Of a stretch of 64,000 nucleotides of DNA, positions 53,413 through 62,404 are shown in pieces (position 1 is the stretch's first letter; each line of letters starts with the position of its first letter). This DNA comes from Pelagicoccus sp. SDUM812002 (GTDB taxonomy: Bacteria > Verrucomicrobiota > Verrucomicrobiia > Opitutales > Opitutaceae). The DNA is taken from NCBI RefSeq assembly GCF_031127835.1, contig NZ_JARXHX010000006.1, forward strand, positions 228,938 through 292,937, given 5' to 3'. The notes below the pieces were generated by a model that was given only the letters and a program-made list of their open reading frames with translations, was not told where the DNA came from and did no database searches. Made by a program: the position numbers and the translations under genes.

Positions 53413-54984
53413 ATGCCTCCCTCCCTCGCACGTAGAACCATTATCGATATCGAATCGGCCCTGGCTGACAAGAAGACGACCGCAATCAGCGAGATCATCC
53501 AGATAATCCAAAATCTGGCTTCCAAGGCTTTCAGCATCTCGATCAGCGAGCTCTCTGACTTGATCGGAAGGGACCCCACCGTAACGGCAAAAGTAATCAG
53601 TGCAGCGAACACTCTCGGCTATAATCCCAGCGTACAGCCCGTCAGCACGATATCAGACGCCATTCACACCGTCGGCTTCGAAAAAATCCGGAATCTCGCA
53701 ATTACTCTCATGCTGGCGGAAAACGCGAGCCACGGTGCCAACTCCTACGAACAGCGTCAGGCAGCAGCCCGCTGCATCTGCAGCGGCATGCTTGCCAAGC
53801 AGCTGAGCCAAAGCCCCGGAAAAGGGGAAGAGTCGGAGCTACTATTCGTTTGCGCCTCGCTGCGAAACTATGGGCGGCTGCTGCTTTCCACCTTCAAGCT
53901 CGAGGAGTACCGGCTGGCCCGCTCGCACGCACTCGACATGACAGAAGACCAAGCGTTTGAACTCGTGTTCGGGATAACGCCGCTCTCCCTCGGCGAAGCT
54001 ATCCTTAAGCAAACCAACCTGCCCAAGTCGATCATGGCTGCCTTGCAGAAACTATCCAAGGAAACCAAGTCTCGACCGCCCTACTCCTCTCAGGACGAAG
54101 CTCTGATCCTGTCCGAGTTGGCAGTTTCCCTCACATCTGTCGTTTTCGACGGAAATGTTTCGCCGGAAAACTTCAACCACGCGCTTAGCAGCGTTCTCTC
54201 CGAATTCGCCGCCAGCTACCCGCTCAGCATCGAGGCGGTCAACGAAGCTCTTCTACAAGTTGACCAGAATATCAGTGACCTCAATCGCGCGGTGGGGATC
54301 TCGGAGAAAAACTCCCCCACTTCCGTCAAACTTCGCGCACGGCTGAACTCGGCTCATCTTCCCGATCCCCCAGACCACGCCAAGATCCAGGCACAGCTAA
54401 AAAACAAGCCACTCCTCGAGATGAGCGAGGCAGAACGAACGACCTACTCAAACGAGACCTTCGCTGCGGCCGAGAAGAAGATCGAAGCAGCCCTAGTACC
54501 TGGTTCCAAAGTGAAACTTGACGAAATGTTCAACGAGGTTTGCACCGCCTTCAGCGAGGCTGCGAACCTCGAAAACTGCCTCGTGTTCACACGGGAAGAA
54601 TTCGACCCGAAGAATCTCTCAGCTCGCTACGGCTCGGGCGGACTCTTCGGCAAAGTCAAAAACCGTCCCATCTTCGGTCCTGATAAACAGGACATCTTTT
54701 CCATCTGCCTCGCACGCAAAGAAGATATTTTGATCCAGGACACCAACGCTGGCAAGATCAGCAAAGTCATCCCTGAGTGGATTCACGCAGCAGGCGAAAC
54801 CAGCTCCTTGATCATACTCCCCGTCAACTTCGACAAGCAGCTGCGTTCCATCATAGTCGGCACGGTTTCAAATGGCCGGCAAATCGACCTATCCGAAACC
54901 GATTTGAAGCACCTCCGCTCCATCCGCTCCTCCATTTCCCTCCTGTACGGACTGATCGATTCCCAGACGGTCATCGCAGTCTAG
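53413..54984 (+). CDS. HDOD domain protein with C-terminal GAF-like domain
   Basis: 523 residues. Residues 25-230 form an HDOD domain (FSISISELSDLIGRDPTVTAKVISAANTLGY; TISDAIHTVGFEKIRNLAITLML; ASLRNYGRLLLSTF), an HD-like fold without catalytic metal residues. A linker follows, and residues about 345-520 resemble a GAF sensor (LENCLVFTREEF ... SSLIILPVNFDKQLRSIIVGTVSN). HDOD proteins act in signalling and chemotaxis control by protein contact. A second HDOD gene follows 187 bp later. Confidence 0.85.
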   Translation: MPPSLARRTIIDIESALADKKTTAISEIIQIIQNLASKAFSISISELSDLIGRDPTVTAKVISAANTLGYNPSVQPVSTISDAIHTVGFEKIRNLAITLMLAENASHGANSYEQRQAAARCICSGMLAKQLSQSPGKGEESELLFVCASLRNYGRLLLSTFKLEEYRLARSHALDMTEDQAFELVFGITPLSLGEAILKQTNLPKSIMAALQKLSKETKSRPPYSSQDEALILSELAVSLTSVVFDGNVSPENFNHALSSVLSEFAASYPLSIEAVNEALLQVDQNISDLNRAVGISEKNSPTSVKLRARLNSAHLPDPPDHAKIQAQLKNKPLLEMSEAERTTYSNETFAAAEKKIEAALVPGSKVKLDEMFNEVCTAFSEAANLENCLVFTREEFDPKNLSARYGSGGLFGKVKNRPIFGPDKQDIFSICLARKEDILIQDTNAGKISKVIPEWIHAAGETSSLIILPVNFDKQLRSIIVGTVSNGRQIDLSETDLKHLRSIRSSISLLYGLIDSQTVIAV

Positions 54985-55171
54985 CCAAGGACGCAAGACC
55001 GTCGCTATTTTCAGAATCCGTCCTCTAAGCGCTAGGCACGGCAATGCGGTAGAGAATAGACACCACGGCCACCTATCGGGAAATCCAGCGCTATTCGTTG
55101 GCCGCTGAGCTCGATTACCGAAACTAGAACCCCTCGCTAAACGTGGACCGATCTGAGGCGAAAAGCTGGGC

Positions 55172-55999
55172 ATGGACCCAGTCAATCCTACAGTCAACGA
55201 CCTGCAGCGACAGTTCGAACTCCTAGCCCCAGCATCCCGCATCGGAAAAAGCCTCCGCAGCCTCGTGGCTGAGGGCAACGTAAACCCCGACGAGATCCTT
55301 CCCCTCATCCGTCTCGAGCCCCTTCTCGCCACCCGTATTCTGCGAGAAGCGAACCTGATGGCAGAAAAGAAGCCCGAGGGCTATCTCAGCATCGAAGAAG
55401 CCATCACCGCGATCGGCTTCCAACGCATGTACGACTTGTTGGGCCTTTACTCTTACCCTCCCAAGGGCGACGAGCTCTCCTACTCTTCCGAGCACTGGAA
55501 ACGCGCCATTACATGCGCCGTCTGCATGGAAACGCTTGCCGAGAAACACCACATCGACAAAAAGCGCGCTTACACCATCGGCCTGATCCACTCCCTGGCA
55601 GAGGCAGTCCTCGAAACAGGAACAGACGAAAGCAACGAACGAACCAACATCGGCCAGCTGAACAATCGCCTCCAGAAGTTCAATCAATCAGGCCTTTGCT
55701 TTAACCTTCTCAGCGACTGGGGCATGCCCAGCGCCATCACCGACCCGATACGCTTCCAGTACTCCCCCCTCGATTGCCAGACCACCGGTAAGATGGCTTG
55801 CCTGCTCAATCTCGCGAAGTGGATCACTGGCGTCATTCGAGAGGTAGACGAGCTCCCGGACCAAGCACTCGGACCGGACCTCCTCGTGCTCAACCTTCTC
55901 GGCGAAGGCGAGCAAACGCTCTGGAACCTCGTTACAGACGTGAGCGATAGCCTACACGTCGCCGACTCGATTCTCTTGGGCAACTATAGCCCCTGCTAA
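55172..55999 (+). CDS. HDOD domain protein
   Basis: 275 residues, the HDOD module alone: LRSLVAEGNVNPDEILPLIRLEPLLATRILREANL, LSIEEAITAIGFQRMYDLLGLY and YTIGLIHSLAEAVLETG. It follows the larger HDOD protein in the same direction and may be a diverged duplicate. A signalling role is inferred from the family. A short GC hairpin follows the stop. Confidence 0.85.
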   Translation: MDPVNPTVNDLQRQFELLAPASRIGKSLRSLVAEGNVNPDEILPLIRLEPLLATRILREANLMAEKKPEGYLSIEEAITAIGFQRMYDLLGLYSYPPKGDELSYSSEHWKRAITCAVCMETLAEKHHIDKKRAYTIGLIHSLAEAVLETGTDESNERTNIGQLNNRLQKFNQSGLCFNLLSDWGMPSAITDPIRFQYSPLDCQTTGKMACLLNLAKWITGVIREVDELPDQALGPDLLVLNLLGEGEQTLWNLVTDVSDSLHVADSILLGNYSPC

Positions 56000-56048
56000 T
56001 CGCAGAAAAACTTTCCCGGCCGTCACGCCGGATCTTGTTGGAAACACA

Positions 56049-56543
56049 CTAATCTGACGGAGTTTCAGCGCCTTGCGAGGCTGCTCGAAGCTCCGTCATC
56101 GTGTTTGGCAACTCAACATCGACGGGCTTTACCTCCAGGCTCCGTTCCTTCGCGAAGCGCAGGTCTGGACCATCGATTTCCGGCTTCTGCCGCCAGTCGA
56201 AGCCTTCAGCCTCCAGCATTTTGCGATATTCCTCACGCAACACCGCCTCGGGATCAGGCGGCGGCCCCGCCTTTTCCTTCATCTCTACCTCCTCGAGATT
56301 CAGCTCCATCGGCATGCTCATCTCGGTACCCTTCTTGAGAAACTCCTCCATGATCAACTTCAAGTAGGGAGCTGACAACATGACAAAAACGCTCAAAACG
56401 AGGGCCGGTAGCACCATCATCAAGGTCCGGCGCGAAAGCGGCTTTTCCATCTTGCTCTTCCACTGACGCCGTTTCTCGATGAAATTTGGCTCAGCTCTCC
56501 GCTTCTCGATAAAATTCGGTTCTCTGTTCTTCTGATTCAACAT
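56049..56543 (-). CDS. Hypothetical inner-membrane protein with N-terminal peptide repeat
   Basis: 164 residues. The N-terminus repeats EPNFIEKRR twice (residues about 8-16 and 18-26), is cytoplasmic and basic, then one membrane helix (LMMVLPALVLSVFVMLSAPYL, about 41-61) and a periplasmic acidic helical tail with Pro and Met-rich stretch (GTEMSMPMELNLEEVEM). No family recognised. Divergent from the DUF167 gene. Confidence 0.6.
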   Translation of the reverse strand: MLNQKNREPNFIEKRRAEPNFIEKRRQWKSKMEKPLSRRTLMMVLPALVLSVFVMLSAPYLKLIMEEFLKKGTEMSMPMELNLEEVEMKEKAGPPPDPEAVLREEYRKMLEAEGFDWRQKPEIDGPDLRFAKERSLEVKPVDVELPNTMTELRAASQGAETPSD

Positions 56544-56615
56544 ATCAAAACCCTCTCCCCTTTAAGAATTGCTTCGCAGCCTAAACGCAAGCGCCCAATA
56601 AGGACTGCCCGCAGC

Positions 56616-56900
56616 ATGCCAAGTTCCCCTACAGGTCAGCATACTCTCTCTGTCAAGGTTGTGCCCAACGCAGCGACAAGCGAATTCGCCGGCTGGCTAG
56701 ACGAGTCCACCCTCAAGATCCGCATCCAGTCGCCCGCCCAAGACGGCAAGGCCAACAAAGCTCTCATCGCCTTTCTCGCCAAGCAGGTCGGCGTATCCAA
56801 AAACCAGATAAGCATCGCTCGGGGCGAAACCAGCAAACAGAAATTGATTGCCTTCGAGCGCCTCTCCTCTAGCCAATTCGCAAACCTTCCCCGCCCCTGA
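56616..56900 (+). CDS. DUF167/YggU family protein
   Basis: 94 residues. Family pattern: LSVKVVPNAATSEF near the start and DGKANKALIAFLAKQVGVSKNQISIARGETSKQK in the second half. A small alpha/beta protein of unknown role, widely conserved in bacteria. The SET-domain gene starts 20 bp later, so they are likely cotranscribed. Confidence 0.92.
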   Translation: MPSSPTGQHTLSVKVVPNAATSEFAGWLDESTLKIRIQSPAQDGKANKALIAFLAKQVGVSKNQISIARGETSKQKLIAFERLSSSQFANLPRP

Positions 56901-56920
56901 TCCTCGCAAATTCTGACCAC

Positions 56921-57496
56921 ATGGGCAAAGATTCCAAATCCAAGAAACCCTCCAAGAAAAAGGCGCCGAAGTACATCGGATTGGACAAGGACGGAAATCC
57001 TCCCGACTTCCCCTACGTTCGCACCTCCTCCTCCGCTATACACAACCACGGACTTTTCGCCGCCCAAAACATCCCTGAAGACGATTACGTCATCCAGTAT
57101 CTCGGAGAGTTGGTGAAAAAGAAAACTGCCACCGCTCGGGCCAACGACCAGCACGACCTCTCGCTCGTCGAAGACGTCGGAGCCGTCTACATCTTCGAGT
57201 TGGACGACAAGACGGACATCGACGGAAACTTCGATTGGAATATCGCCCGCCTCGCTAACCACTCCTGTTCTCCCAACTGCGAAGCTCAAAACGTGGACGG
57301 CGAAATCTGGCTCGTTTCACTGCGCGATATCAAGGAAGGCGAGGAGATCACCTTCGACTACGGCTATGCCTTGGAACATTGGAAGGACCACCCCTGTCTC
57401 TGCGGCTCTGACAACTGCGTGGGCCACATCGTGCGAAAAGAAGATTGGGGCAAACTAAAGAAGCTCAAGAAACGCTTGAAGAACAAGAAAGCCTAA
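56921..57496 (+). CDS. SET-domain protein lysine methyltransferase
   Basis: 191 residues. A Lys/Ser-rich N-terminus (residues 1-18) precedes a compact SET domain: HGLFAAQNIPEDDYVIQYLGE, NHSCSPNC at 113-120 and GEEITFDYGY at 140-149 (SAM pocket and catalytic Tyr). A post-SET zinc site uses Cys159, Cys161 and Cys166 with one Cys from the NHSC loop. The C-terminus is again very basic. SET enzymes are typical of eukaryotes, and bacterial copies methylate their own or foreign proteins. The target here is unknown. The LysM amidase gene starts 8 bp later. Confidence 0.9.
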   Translation: MGKDSKSKKPSKKKAPKYIGLDKDGNPPDFPYVRTSSSAIHNHGLFAAQNIPEDDYVIQYLGELVKKKTATARANDQHDLSLVEDVGAVYIFELDDKTDIDGNFDWNIARLANHSCSPNCEAQNVDGEIWLVSLRDIKEGEEITFDYGYALEHWKDHPCLCGSDNCVGHIVRKEDWGKLKKLKKRLKNKKA

Positions 57497-57503
57497 GCGC
57501 TCA

Positions 57504-58568
57504 GTGATGTATAAGTTTTTTGTATACGCAGCCTTCCTCCTCTTCTCAGTCACTACGACTGCCGAGGCCGCGACGGTACACAGCGTACGCAGAGGCGAAA
57601 CCCTCACCGAAATTGCCCAAGCCTACAAGGTCTCCGTACAGGAGATCAAAGATGCCAATAACCTGAGCAACGCCAACACCCTTTCTATCGGCCAAAAGCT
57701 CAACATACCCGCTCCTGCCCCCCAGTTCACCGAATATAAGATCCGAACCGGAGACAACCTATCCGACATAGCGAAGGAGCACGGCGTTACGCTTCGCTCC
57801 ATCACAGCCCTCAACGCCATCGGCAACGCCAACCGCATCAGCGTCGGGCAGGTAATCAAGATCCCTCTACCAAGCGAAGGCAATACCGCCCCTGTCGCTT
57901 CCACGATTATCGAATACAAGGTCCGCTCCGGCGACAGCCTATCGGATATCGCCAAGAAGTACGGCGTCAGCCTTGACACCCTGACTAGCTTGAACTCGAT
58001 CCGGCGCGCCAACCGCATCAAGATCGGTCAAGTCATCAAGATCCCTGTCGCCCCTGGAACAACGCCAATACCCCAAGGCCCCCAGCTAGCCAACTCCGAC
58101 GAATCCACCCTCGAGCGTATTCGCACCAAGACCAGCCAGTGGAAGCACATCGTCATCCACCACAGCGCTACCCGGGTCGGTTCCGCCAAGGGCATGGACA
58201 ACTACCACCGCAACGAGCGCCGCATGGAAAACGGCCTCGCCTACCATTTCGTAATCGGCAATGGCCGCGGAATGAAGGACGGGGAACTCTACATCGGCGA
58301 TCGCTGGAAAAAGCAAATCCAAGGGGGACACGTCTCCAGTTACGCGCTCAACCAAATAAGCATCGGAATTTGCCTCGTGGGCGATTTCTCGAAAACCCGG
58401 CCCACCGACAAGCAGATGGAGACGCTCGAAGCCCTCGTCAAATACCTCATGGATAAAACGAGAGTCCCAGTCGCTCGCGTCACCACTCACACCCTGATCC
58501 ACCCCAAGCACACCCAGTGCCCGGGCAAGTACTTCCCCACCGAAAGCTTCAAGGCCAAGCTCGACTGA
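57504..58568 (+). CDS. N-acetylmuramoyl-L-alanine amidase with three LysM domains
   Basis: 354 residues. Signal peptide 1-22. LysM repeats lie at about 24-69, 77-121 and 136-181 (each with the GxxLxxIA and NxxxLxxGQxIxIP pattern), then an Amidase_2/PGRP domain (about 210-345). The zinc site includes His219/220 in VIHHSAT and the HTLIHPKHTQCPGKY region. It binds peptidoglycan and cleaves the amide between MurNAc and L-Ala in the periplasm. It follows the SET gene by 8 bp. Confidence 0.92.
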   Translation: MMYKFFVYAAFLLFSVTTTAEAATVHSVRRGETLTEIAQAYKVSVQEIKDANNLSNANTLSIGQKLNIPAPAPQFTEYKIRTGDNLSDIAKEHGVTLRSITALNAIGNANRISVGQVIKIPLPSEGNTAPVASTIIEYKVRSGDSLSDIAKKYGVSLDTLTSLNSIRRANRIKIGQVIKIPVAPGTTPIPQGPQLANSDESTLERIRTKTSQWKHIVIHHSATRVGSAKGMDNYHRNERRMENGLAYHFVIGNGRGMKDGELYIGDRWKKQIQGGHVSSYALNQISIGICLVGDFSKTRPTDKQMETLEALVKYLMDKTRVPVARVTTHTLIHPKHTQCPGKYFPTESFKAKLD

Positions 58569-58598
58569 TCAGCAGCCACCAAAGTTAATAGTTCGTAG

Positions 58599-59069
58599 CT
58601 ACTTGAAGACGCGGGCCATAAATAGCGGGTCGTAATCCGCCCGGTAGAGAGGGCTCCGATAGTCACCAAACTTCCAGCCGATAAACTCGGGTTCGTTGAC
58701 GTAGACCTCGTCGACCTTGCGATAGCGCCACCCTTGCGGATCCTCGATTTGATAGCGGATATGGACAGCCCATCGAATACGATTCCGGGGGTTCCCCACC
58801 GCATTGACCCAGCCCTGAACCTCGAATCGGTCCTGACCGAGTTCCTTGATGCGAGCTTCGAAGTCGCCCCAAACCCCGTGGGAATTGAAGCGGACCGGAT
58901 TGAAAGAGCTTTCGTCGCGAACCTGCAGGTTAAACGTGTTCACCACATAGTCTCGAGCCAACTGGTAAACCTCACGACGATGGGCTGCGATTTCCAACTC
59001 GTTCGGTTTAAAGTCTCGGGCCGAGCAAACGCAGGCAAAAGCCAGCGTAGCTATGATTAGACGCTTCAT
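58599..59069 (-). CDS. Secreted protein, unknown function
   Basis: 156 residues. Signal peptide about 1-17 (ends CVCSARD). The mature protein is a small alpha/beta domain (VYQLARDYVVNTFNLQVRDESSFNPV, VWGDFEARIKELGQDRFEVQGWVNAVG) and ends with an aromatic stretch. No family recognised. Divergent from the BASS transporter. Confidence 0.6.
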   Translation of the reverse strand: MKRLIIATLAFACVCSARDFKPNELEIAAHRREVYQLARDYVVNTFNLQVRDESSFNPVRFNSHGVWGDFEARIKELGQDRFEVQGWVNAVGNPRNRIRWAVHIRYQIEDPQGWRYRKVDEVYVNEPEFIGWKFGDYRSPLYRADYDPLFMARVFK

Positions 59070-59218
59070 ACCTATTGGCTATCGTCGCGCCACAACCAAC
59101 GTTAAGCGATTCGCCCCAGATACCTGCGATTATCCATCCTTGATCCCCCATTAAAAGCCTCGTTTGTAAAAAATTATTTTCTGGAAAACCCTGTGCACCG
59201 CGGTACTTTAACGTCACA

Positions 59219-60145
59219 ATGATTACCCCACTCGAGGAAAGCCTACTCAAGGTGATGATCCTAGTCATCATGTTCGGCCTCGGTTGCTCCCTTTCCCTCA
59301 AGGACTTCAAGGAGGCCATTAAAACACCGAAGCCGGTCATAGTGGGATTCATGTCGCAATACCTCATCATGCCGGCGCTCGCGTTCGGCATGGCCAAGTT
59401 CTTCCAAATGCCCAACGCTTGGGCCATCGGCATCATCATCGTCGCCTGCTGTCCCTCAGGTACCACCTCAAGCCTTTTCAACTACTTCGCCAAAGGCGAC
59501 CTCGCCCTCAGTATTTCACTTAGCTCCATCACCACGGGAGCCGCCCTACTGGCTATGCCAATTTTGTTGGCCATCTATACCGGTCCTTTCCAAGCCGAAA
59601 ACCTCACGGTCGACACTGGTAAGGTCGTCCTTTCGCTCGCCGCCTGCCTCGTCCCAGTCGCTGGGGGCATTTTCCTGCGCAGCCGCAGCGAACGCTGGGC
59701 CAAGAACATGGAGGAGACCGGTGCCGCTCTCGGTATCGTTGTTATTCTCTTCCTCATCCTCAGCTGGCTGCCGCGCAACTTTTCCCAGCTGCTGGAAACC
59801 GATCCCTCTATCCTCTTCACCAGTATCGGACTAGGGCTCGGCGGATTCCTCTTCGGGTACTGGGTTAGCCGCGGACTCGGCATGTCGAAACGCAGCTGCC
59901 GCACCGTATCCCTCGAAACAGGTATCCAAAACGGACCGCTCGCCTTCGCTATCATCTTGCTGAGCTTCCCCGAGAGCCAAGCAAACCTGATCCTTTGGCC
60001 CGCCCTTCTCTACTCGTTTTTCATCGTCAACACCTCTACCGTAGTCACTTACTTCATGCGGCGCGTCACCCACAAGGAGTGGTTCCACTTCGAGAACGAC
60101 GAGGTTAAGGCGACGCTCTTTACCCAAGGTTGGCTCAAGCCCTAG
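59219..60145 (+). CDS. Bile acid:sodium symporter (BASS) family transporter
   Basis: 308 residues, nine or ten membrane helices. Family features: LGCSLSLKDFKEAIKTPKPVIVG at the N-terminus, CCPSGTTSSLFNYFAKGDLALSISLSSITT (sodium site) and SLETGIQNGPLAFAIILLSFP (second half of the inverted repeat). It moves an organic anion with Na+. The substrate is unknown, and bile acids are unlikely in the sea. Confidence 0.93.
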   Translation: MITPLEESLLKVMILVIMFGLGCSLSLKDFKEAIKTPKPVIVGFMSQYLIMPALAFGMAKFFQMPNAWAIGIIIVACCPSGTTSSLFNYFAKGDLALSISLSSITTGAALLAMPILLAIYTGPFQAENLTVDTGKVVLSLAACLVPVAGGIFLRSRSERWAKNMEETGAALGIVVILFLILSWLPRNFSQLLETDPSILFTSIGLGLGGFLFGYWVSRGLGMSKRSCRTVSLETGIQNGPLAFAIILLSFPESQANLILWPALLYSFFIVNTSTVVTYFMRRVTHKEWFHFENDEVKATLFTQGWLKP

Positions 60146-60243
60146 AGCTATCTTCTATATCCCAGGCATTTCCCCAACCGCGCACACCCTAGCCGTAGGG
60201 CTCGCTCGGTTCCTCGCTAGAACCTCATACCCAAATATCCCAT

Positions 60244-60702
60244 ATGCCACGAAAGCCAGCCCAACGTAGCGGGTCTCCCCTGTACTGGTCAGCCGAAAGC
60301 TGGGCCTTCATTTCCCTCCGTCTCTTCCTTGGACTTCGATTTCTGCTCGCCGGACTAGGAAAGTTCAAAAACGAGTCGGGAGACTACTCCTTTGACAAAT
60401 ACTACGACGGGTTCGCCGCGTGGATCATCGGCACTTTCGAAAAGACCGACATCCCCGGCTTCCTTGTTTCCCTCTATGCGTTCAGTATCGGGTACGTTGA
60501 AATAATACTTGGACTCTTGCTCCTCGCAGGAGTTAAGACAAAATGGGCACTGGCCCTCATCGCGCTCACGTTCGTCTCCCTCGCCTACGGCCAGATGGTT
60601 CTCGGCAACGGAGAAAAAGTAAACGAAATCGGTTTCTATCTTCTCTTTACCACCGCAGCCCTCTACTTTGTAAGGCATAACAAATTCGAGTCTCTGCGCT
60701 GA
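60244..60702 (+). CDS. DoxX family membrane protein
   Basis: 152 residues with four membrane helices. DoxX signature: LRLFLGLRFLLAGLGKFKNESG, then helices with YVEIILGLLLLAGVKTKWALALIALTFVSLAYGQ. Family members are linked to respiration and thiosulfate oxidation or to stress complexes. Here the function is open. It ends at a terminator. Confidence 0.87.
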   Translation: MPRKPAQRSGSPLYWSAESWAFISLRLFLGLRFLLAGLGKFKNESGDYSFDKYYDGFAAWIIGTFEKTDIPGFLVSLYAFSIGYVEIILGLLLLAGVKTKWALALIALTFVSLAYGQMVLGNGEKVNEIGFYLLFTTAALYFVRHNKFESLR

Positions 60703-60747
60703 AAAGCGCAGGAACTAGATACAAAAAACAACCCTACCCCTAAATGG

Positions 60748-60779
60748 ACGTCCTAGCCGCACGGCTAGGGCGTTTATTT
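60748..60779 (+). terminator. Terminator of the DoxX gene
   Basis: CCTAGCC-GCAC-GGCTAGG (60752-60769) flanked by ACG/CGT, followed by a T-rich tail (TTTATTTG). Confidence 0.8.
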
Positions 60780-60791
60780 GTCCCAGGTTCC

Positions 60792-61511
60792 TCAAGAACC
60801 GATTCGCTTCCGTACGATCGCCTTACCAAGCGTCCAGACGTCGGAAAAACCCACTTTGCTCCCGGGCTCCTCATGCCAAGCGATCCCCACCTCACGAAGA
60901 TTGCATCCGGTGCCCTGCGCTTTCAGGATCAATTCCAGATCCAGCCCGAAGCCTTCCTCTTGAAACTCTCTGTCATGCGTTTGGTACCAAGTCGCAGACA
61001 GAAACTTACAGCCGCACTGCGTATCCAATACTTGAACACCGTAGGATCGCTGAACCAATTTGGCGAACCCCGCAGCCACACACTTGCGCAATAGAGAGCG
61101 ATCAACACGAGCGCCCTTCGCACGTCGACTTGCCATCACCAGAAACGGCTCCGTTTCTTTTGAAGTCTCACCAAACAGCCGCAAAGTCTCAGCAGCAGAT
61201 ACCGACCCGTCCGCGTCGACAAATCCGAGGATACGAACGTCGTCGGGAGCCAAAGCCCAACCATTGCGAATAGCAGCACCCTTTCCTCGGTTTTCTTTCA
61301 TCGAGAAAACTTCCGTAAGAAAAGAGTAATCGTTTCGAATTTTGGATACAACGCGGCGCAATCGCTCCACTTCCCCAGGTCCGGATCCATCATCTACCAG
61401 TTGGACAGCGATTTCGTGGGGACTCGCTTCGATCGCCTCACACAGCGATCGCAAGAAAACTGGCACTCGCTCGCTTTCCTTGAGGCAAGGAATGACCAAA
61501 AAGCAGTCCAT
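60792..61511 (-). CDS. Glycosyltransferase family 2
   Basis: 239 residues from ATG 61511 (GGGGAAG 6-7 bp upstream). GT-A fold: VIPCLKESERV, QLVDDGSGPG (DDGS), ENRGKGAAIRNG and FVDADGS (DxD). It matches dolichyl-phosphate-glucose/mannose-type family 2 transferases and may load a polyprenyl phosphate with sugar. It starts 2 bp after the apbE stop and is the last gene of the Agl23-apbE-GT2 operon. Confidence 0.9.
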   Translation of the reverse strand: MDCFLVIPCLKESERVPVFLRSLCEAIEASPHEIAVQLVDDGSGPGEVERLRRVVSKIRNDYSFLTEVFSMKENRGKGAAIRNGWALAPDDVRILGFVDADGSVSAAETLRLFGETSKETEPFLVMASRRAKGARVDRSLLRKCVAAGFAKLVQRSYGVQVLDTQCGCKFLSATWYQTHDREFQEEGFGLDLELILKAQGTGCNLREVGIAWHEEPGSKVGFSDVWTLGKAIVRKRIGS

Positions 61512-61513
61512 AA

Positions 61514-62404
61514 TCAGCTTCCCCAATCGCAGAAGCGTTCAACACCCCAGCTCCCATTTATATTCGTCGCTGCCACCACTAATTCACGATCCGTTTGGCA
61601 AAGCAAATCCAGCGCAGCTTCGTCCATCAGCATCGCTCCAGTCGTCAGAGCGTCCGCGAGGGCCGCCGACGGGGTTCGGGCAAAACAGCGTTCCCATAAG
61701 AGAGAGCCATCGTCTCCGCTCACAATATGTTCACCCTGGAAACCCGTTCCGGAGCTAGAGAACGCTCCAGACCTAAAGGGTCTCACAGGAACTCCTTTCA
61801 ACGCAGCAGTCCAAGGTGACTCAGTTTCGTACGCCTTGAACAAAAGTGTGCTCCCACCAAAATTCGCCATCGTCACTGGAATTTCCCAATCCTCGATTTC
61901 CAGCATTCCTTGGTCCAGGGCGTACCCTTTCCCAATGCCACCGAAGTCGAGAATCGTTCCTGTATTCAGTTTTCTGAGATATCGGGTTGTTGGGTCAATT
62001 TGCACCGAAGACGACCGTCCGCCGCTCGGCTCAGAATTCAAGATTTGGTCCAAGTAGGGAGGCACATTTCCCTTCACTCTCAATGATTCGACTCCCAAGA
62101 ACGGATGGAAGCGTTCGCCCGTTAGACCGCTCGCGACCATTGCGAGCTGCAAACATTCGATACACTCTTCGCTCACCCGCGTCTCGCCACCGGTTTGCAA
62201 AAGGTTGATGCGTGTCACATCGCTGCCTTCCTGATAGAGGCTTAGCTTGGCCTCCACCTCATCTACCCGCGCAAAAAACGCCTGCGCCGTTTGACGTGCG
62301 TACTCCTCTTCGACTCCGCCAAGCGAAACCACTAGGTCAGCCGCCATCGCCTCATGGCGAAAACTGAAAAGCTCCGGTTTTTCGTCAATCCTTAGCATTC
62401 GCAT
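61514..62404 (-). CDS. apbE: FAD:protein FMN transferase
   Basis: 296 residues. ApbE pattern: SLYQEGSDVTRIN, ILDFGGIGKGYALD (FAD site), a Mg2+ pocket, and ALADALTTGAMLM at the C-terminus. It attaches FMN to Thr/Ser of periplasmic proteins such as Nqr or Rnf subunits. The first 20 bp overlap the Agl23-like gene. Most ApbE proteins have a lipoprotein signal, but none is visible here (start MRMLRIDEK), so its location is uncertain. Confidence 0.87.
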   Translation of the reverse strand: MRMLRIDEKPELFSFRHEAMAADLVVSLGGVEEEYARQTAQAFFARVDEVEAKLSLYQEGSDVTRINLLQTGGETRVSEECIECLQLAMVASGLTGERFHPFLGVESLRVKGNVPPYLDQILNSEPSGGRSSSVQIDPTTRYLRKLNTGTILDFGGIGKGYALDQGMLEIEDWEIPVTMANFGGSTLLFKAYETESPWTAALKGVPVRPFRSGAFSSSGTGFQGEHIVSGDDGSLLWERCFARTPSAALADALTTGAMLMDEAALDLLCQTDRELVVAATNINGSWGVERFCDWGS

